64,000 bases of DNA from Candidatus Binatia bacterium (GTDB lineage Bacteria; Desulfobacterota; Binatia; Bin18). A model generated the notes under the pieces. That model had not been told where the DNA came from. It did no database searches and saw nothing but the letters and a program-made list of their open reading frames with translations. Positions 62,372-64,000 of the stretch are shown one piece after another; the first letter of the stretch is position 1, and every line of letters starts with the position of its first letter. A program made the translations under genes and the position numbers. The stretch is taken from contig JAJEFA010000021.1 of the NCBI GenBank assembly GCA_022820725.1, positions 124,001 to 188,000 on the forward strand, written 5' to 3'.

Positions 62372-62731
62372 ATGGCACACGAGCATTCGTATCCAGAGTC
62401 CTTAAACGCCCTGTTGACCCGGCTGCCGGAATTGGAAATCGTGCTGGGTCCGCAATCCAAGCCAGGCTTATACGCAGTCCAAAAACTGCTCCAGGAGGCG
62501 GTTGCCGCTCGCGCCGCCGGCGATGTGCCCAAGGCTACTTCAAAAATCGGAACGGCAATGGACACCCTATCGCAGTTGGCCGACGGGCTCGACCCGCAGG
62601 AGGCCGCGCTCATGAGGATGCTGTCCGCCCAGTTCAGACAGGCGCTGACGATGGGCGATATGAGTGAGACCCAGCGGGTCTCGGACGTGATGCGCAAACG
62701 TTCCGGGACGACCATCAAAAAGAAGCCCTAG
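62372..62731 (+). CDS. small helical protein, unknown
   Basis: A 119-residue helical protein (LPELEIVLGPQSKPGLYAVQ, VPKATSKIGTAMDTLSQLAD, basic tail RSGTTIKKKP). I recognise no family. It starts a group of three short plus-strand genes, divergent from pepP by 66 bp. The spacing and like direction suggest one transcript. Confidence 0.6.
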   Translation: MAHEHSYPESLNALLTRLPELEIVLGPQSKPGLYAVQKLLQEAVAARAAGDVPKATSKIGTAMDTLSQLADGLDPQEAALMRMLSAQFRQALTMGDMSETQRVSDVMRKRSGTTIKKKP

Positions 62732-62790
62732 ACAGCGTCCGAAACGCTGCGTCCTTGACTTCCTCAGGCCGGTTGGCTAGTGCACAAGGC

Positions 62791-62961
62791 ATGGCCGATG
62801 CACTCCAAGCGTGTTGTGAAAAGGAACTGCAAATCCAACTCAAACAGATTACTGAGACCTATCTCTCCTTCCCGGTAATCAAAGACATTCCCTGTCCCAC
62901 CTGTCTGCGTATTATCCCGATTCGGGTGTATGAAAGGCCGACCGAGGCCGAGACTTCATAA
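62791..62961 (+). CDS. small protein with one CxxC, unknown
   Basis: About 56 residues: a helix (MADALQACCEKELQIQLKQI) and a short strand part with IPCPTCLRIIPIRV, a single CxxC pair that could form half a zinc knuckle in a dimer. The ATG at 62791 has AAGG before it; a TTG at 62755 is also open. The stop is 3 bp from the next start. Confidence 0.5.
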   Translation: MADALQACCEKELQIQLKQITETYLSFPVIKDIPCPTCLRIIPIRVYERPTEAETS

Positions 62962-62964
62962 GGG

Positions 62965-63300
62965 ATGGCGGACATGGCGGAACGCGTGGGCTTGAAAATT
63001 GTCAGGGTGACTATTGAAAACGAAGACAAACCGTGTCGGGTGAGCATTAAAGCCGAGGTCGACACCCTGACGCAACTGCGCGCCATTGCTGATAAATTCA
63101 GACGGTCAAAAGAGCGCATTCCCGCCCAACTGGTCATTGGCCCAACCGAAGAAAAGCCCGCATCTCACGACACGGTCCGCACCGAAGAGATCGAACAGGT
63201 CATTGTCGAAGGGCTGGCCGCAATGCACCACTCCGGCCAAATTGCCCGCGACCTCATCCGCCGCTTTCAGGGGCGCATCCTGGCTGGGGATGGGGAGTAG
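62965..63300 (+). CDS. small alpha/beta protein, unknown
   Basis: A 111-residue protein: a strand (GLKIVRVTIENEDKPCRVSI), a helix (DTLTQLRAIADKFRRSKERI), a strand (PAQLVIGPTE), then a helical tail. I do not recognise it. It follows the CxxC protein by 3 bp and would be co-translated with it. Confidence 0.55.
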   Translation: MADMAERVGLKIVRVTIENEDKPCRVSIKAEVDTLTQLRAIADKFRRSKERIPAQLVIGPTEEKPASHDTVRTEEIEQVIVEGLAAMHHSGQIARDLIRRFQGRILAGDGE

Positions 63301-63324
63301 GTTCTCGCCTGTTGACCTTCTCAG

Positions 63325-63831
63325 TCACCGGACCCGGTTGTACAGCGCGTCCAAGAAGCGAGTCAGCACTCGATTGTTAATGTGGAGCGGGTTTGAAGCC
63401 TGCATCCGACGTGCGACCGCCATAGCCCGCCGCCGCGTGAGGGCCCCAGCGGCGACCAAGTCCACCATGAGGCCAAGGCCGAAACGTGTCTCAACGCCGT
63501 GGCGTTCGCAGAGCCGCCGCAGTGCGCCGTCGTTCGTCACACACGTCCATCCCTCTTCGCGACAAACGACCAGACAGAGACGGTCGTTGAACGAGACACT
63601 TGACTCGACCTGCGTGGCTTGGAGCATCAGAGCCGTTGAGACTTCGATGACTTCAATGCCAAGACGTGCGCACTGTGCTGCCGTGACGCCCCGTACCTCC
63701 TCAAGCACGGACGGTACAACGGCCACTTGCCCTAGGTGCTGAACCACAAGATTGAGGATCGCTAATTCGGACTCGCGGTAGTCGATGAGTACGTCTGCAT
63801 CGGCAAGAAGTACAGGCGGCGTAGTCGGCAT
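63325..63831 (-). CDS. PIN-domain toxin
   Basis: A 168-residue PIN-domain ribonuclease. The acidic site is Asp in LLADADVLIDY, Glu in PSVLEEVRG, Asp in VSFNDRLCLVV and Asp in CVTNDGALRRL. A basic C-terminal tail (TRRRAMAVARRMQ) follows. Its ATG directly follows the stop of the upstream gene, which looks like an antitoxin, so this is probably a VapC-like toxin-antitoxin pair. Confidence 0.82.
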   Translation of the reverse strand: MPTTPPVLLADADVLIDYRESELAILNLVVQHLGQVAVVPSVLEEVRGVTAAQCARLGIEVIEVSTALMLQATQVESSVSFNDRLCLVVCREEGWTCVTNDGALRRLCERHGVETRFGLGLMVDLVAAGALTRRRAMAVARRMQASNPLHINNRVLTRFLDALYNRVR

Positions 63832-64000
63832 CTATCCTACCCACTCGCGCGCTTTCTGCCTCATCTCGTCCCGAGTAAGCCTTAATATCTCAGCGGCACG
63901 CCCGAGTGAGATGTGTTCCTCTTCGAGCGCCCGGCGCACGAGCCGCGACAGACGGTCCTCAACAAAGTCGTGTTCAGAGAGACCCGCCGGTTCCCCTGAG
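63832..64000 (-). CDS. antitoxin-like HTH protein, partial at window end
   Basis: The last 55 residues of a gene running off the window. It reads GEPAGLSEHDFVEDRLSRLV, then RRALEEEHISLGRAAEILRL and TRDEMRQKAREWVG. The ISLGRAAEILRLTRDEM stretch is a helix-turn-helix like those of UPF0175-type antitoxins that pair with PIN toxins. The stop codon TAG abuts the toxin ATG. Confidence 0.65.
   Translation of the reverse strand, partial: SGEPAGLSEHDFVEDRLSRLVRRALEEEHISLGRAAEILRLTRDEMRQKAREWVG

Overview
The window (about 58-60% G+C, almost completely coding) comes from a Gram-negative bacterium. It encodes outer-membrane barrels, lipoproteins with lipoboxes, an RlpA/SPOR protein, sigma-54-type promoters, an NtrB/NtrC-like pair, GlnK/Amt/GlnE and a UbiE/MenG methyltransferase. 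The gene mix (FIST proteins, CocE-type hydrolases, the Anbu/ATP-grasp/alpha-E set, dispersed palindromes) resembles little-cultured lineages such as Tectomicrobia/Entotheonella, Binatota or deltaproteobacterial relatives. No rRNA or other lineage marker is present, so this placement is a guess. I saw no rRNA, tRNA, CRISPR array or intact insertion sequence.

Region 1 (0-6 kb): a CocE/NonD hydrolase, a small zinc-ribbon/RHH protein, UbiE/MenG, then ferredoxin-type nitrite reductase NirA and nitrate/nitrite transporter NarK behind a sigma-54 promoter. Region 2 (6-8 kb): a decayed DUF433/PIN-like toxin-antitoxin pair (one in-frame TGA, toxin cut to a stub) beside an intact ParDE pair. Region 3 (8-16 kb): a minus-strand operon behind a second sigma-54 promoter, nirB-nirD-(NarI-like membrane protein)-molybdopterin nitrate reductase-four-cluster ferredoxin-membrane Rieske protein-two small proteins. 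It looks like an assimilatory nitrate reductase with a membrane electron-input module.

Region 4 (16-26 kb): an alpha-E remnant, the proteasome-like protease Anbu, a transglutaminase and a fused circularly permuted ATP-grasp/alpha-E protein; then a PPi-type phosphofructokinase, an AlgE-like porin with its own sigma-54 promoter, and a cation/proton antiporter fused to an EIIA domain. Region 5 (26-36 kb) is nitrogen control: response regulator and histidine kinase, ammonium transporter, GlnK, a second porin with a sigma-54 promoter, a ferritin-like protein and GlnE. The parts fit a local NtrC-like regulon for nitrate uptake, its reduction to ammonium, ammonium uptake and control of glutamine synthetase.

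Region 6 (36-50 kb) is mixed: an S1-domain protein, Rpe, an abortive-infection-type protein, a TolB-like propeller, an Smr protein, an RlpA lipoprotein, the overlapping cutA/glutaredoxin/CorC set, an aminotransferase fused to a Mur-ligase central domain, a CGSGG-motif protein, a FIST sensor and YbjQ. Region 7 (50-58 kb) is a five-gene MoxR/DUF58/VWA (Bat-like) operon. Region 8 (58-64 kb) has a plus-strand set (metal-site-less metallo-beta-lactamase-fold lipoprotein, GGCT-like protein, PTPS/QueD-like protein, cytochrome c-like lipoprotein), Xaa-Pro aminopeptidase, three small unknown proteins, and a PIN toxin with its antitoxin running off the end.

Start sites were moved from the longest open frame wherever a Shine-Dalgarno sequence, family length or coupling with the upstream gene argued for it. 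Functions come from motifs read by eye; no database search was run.
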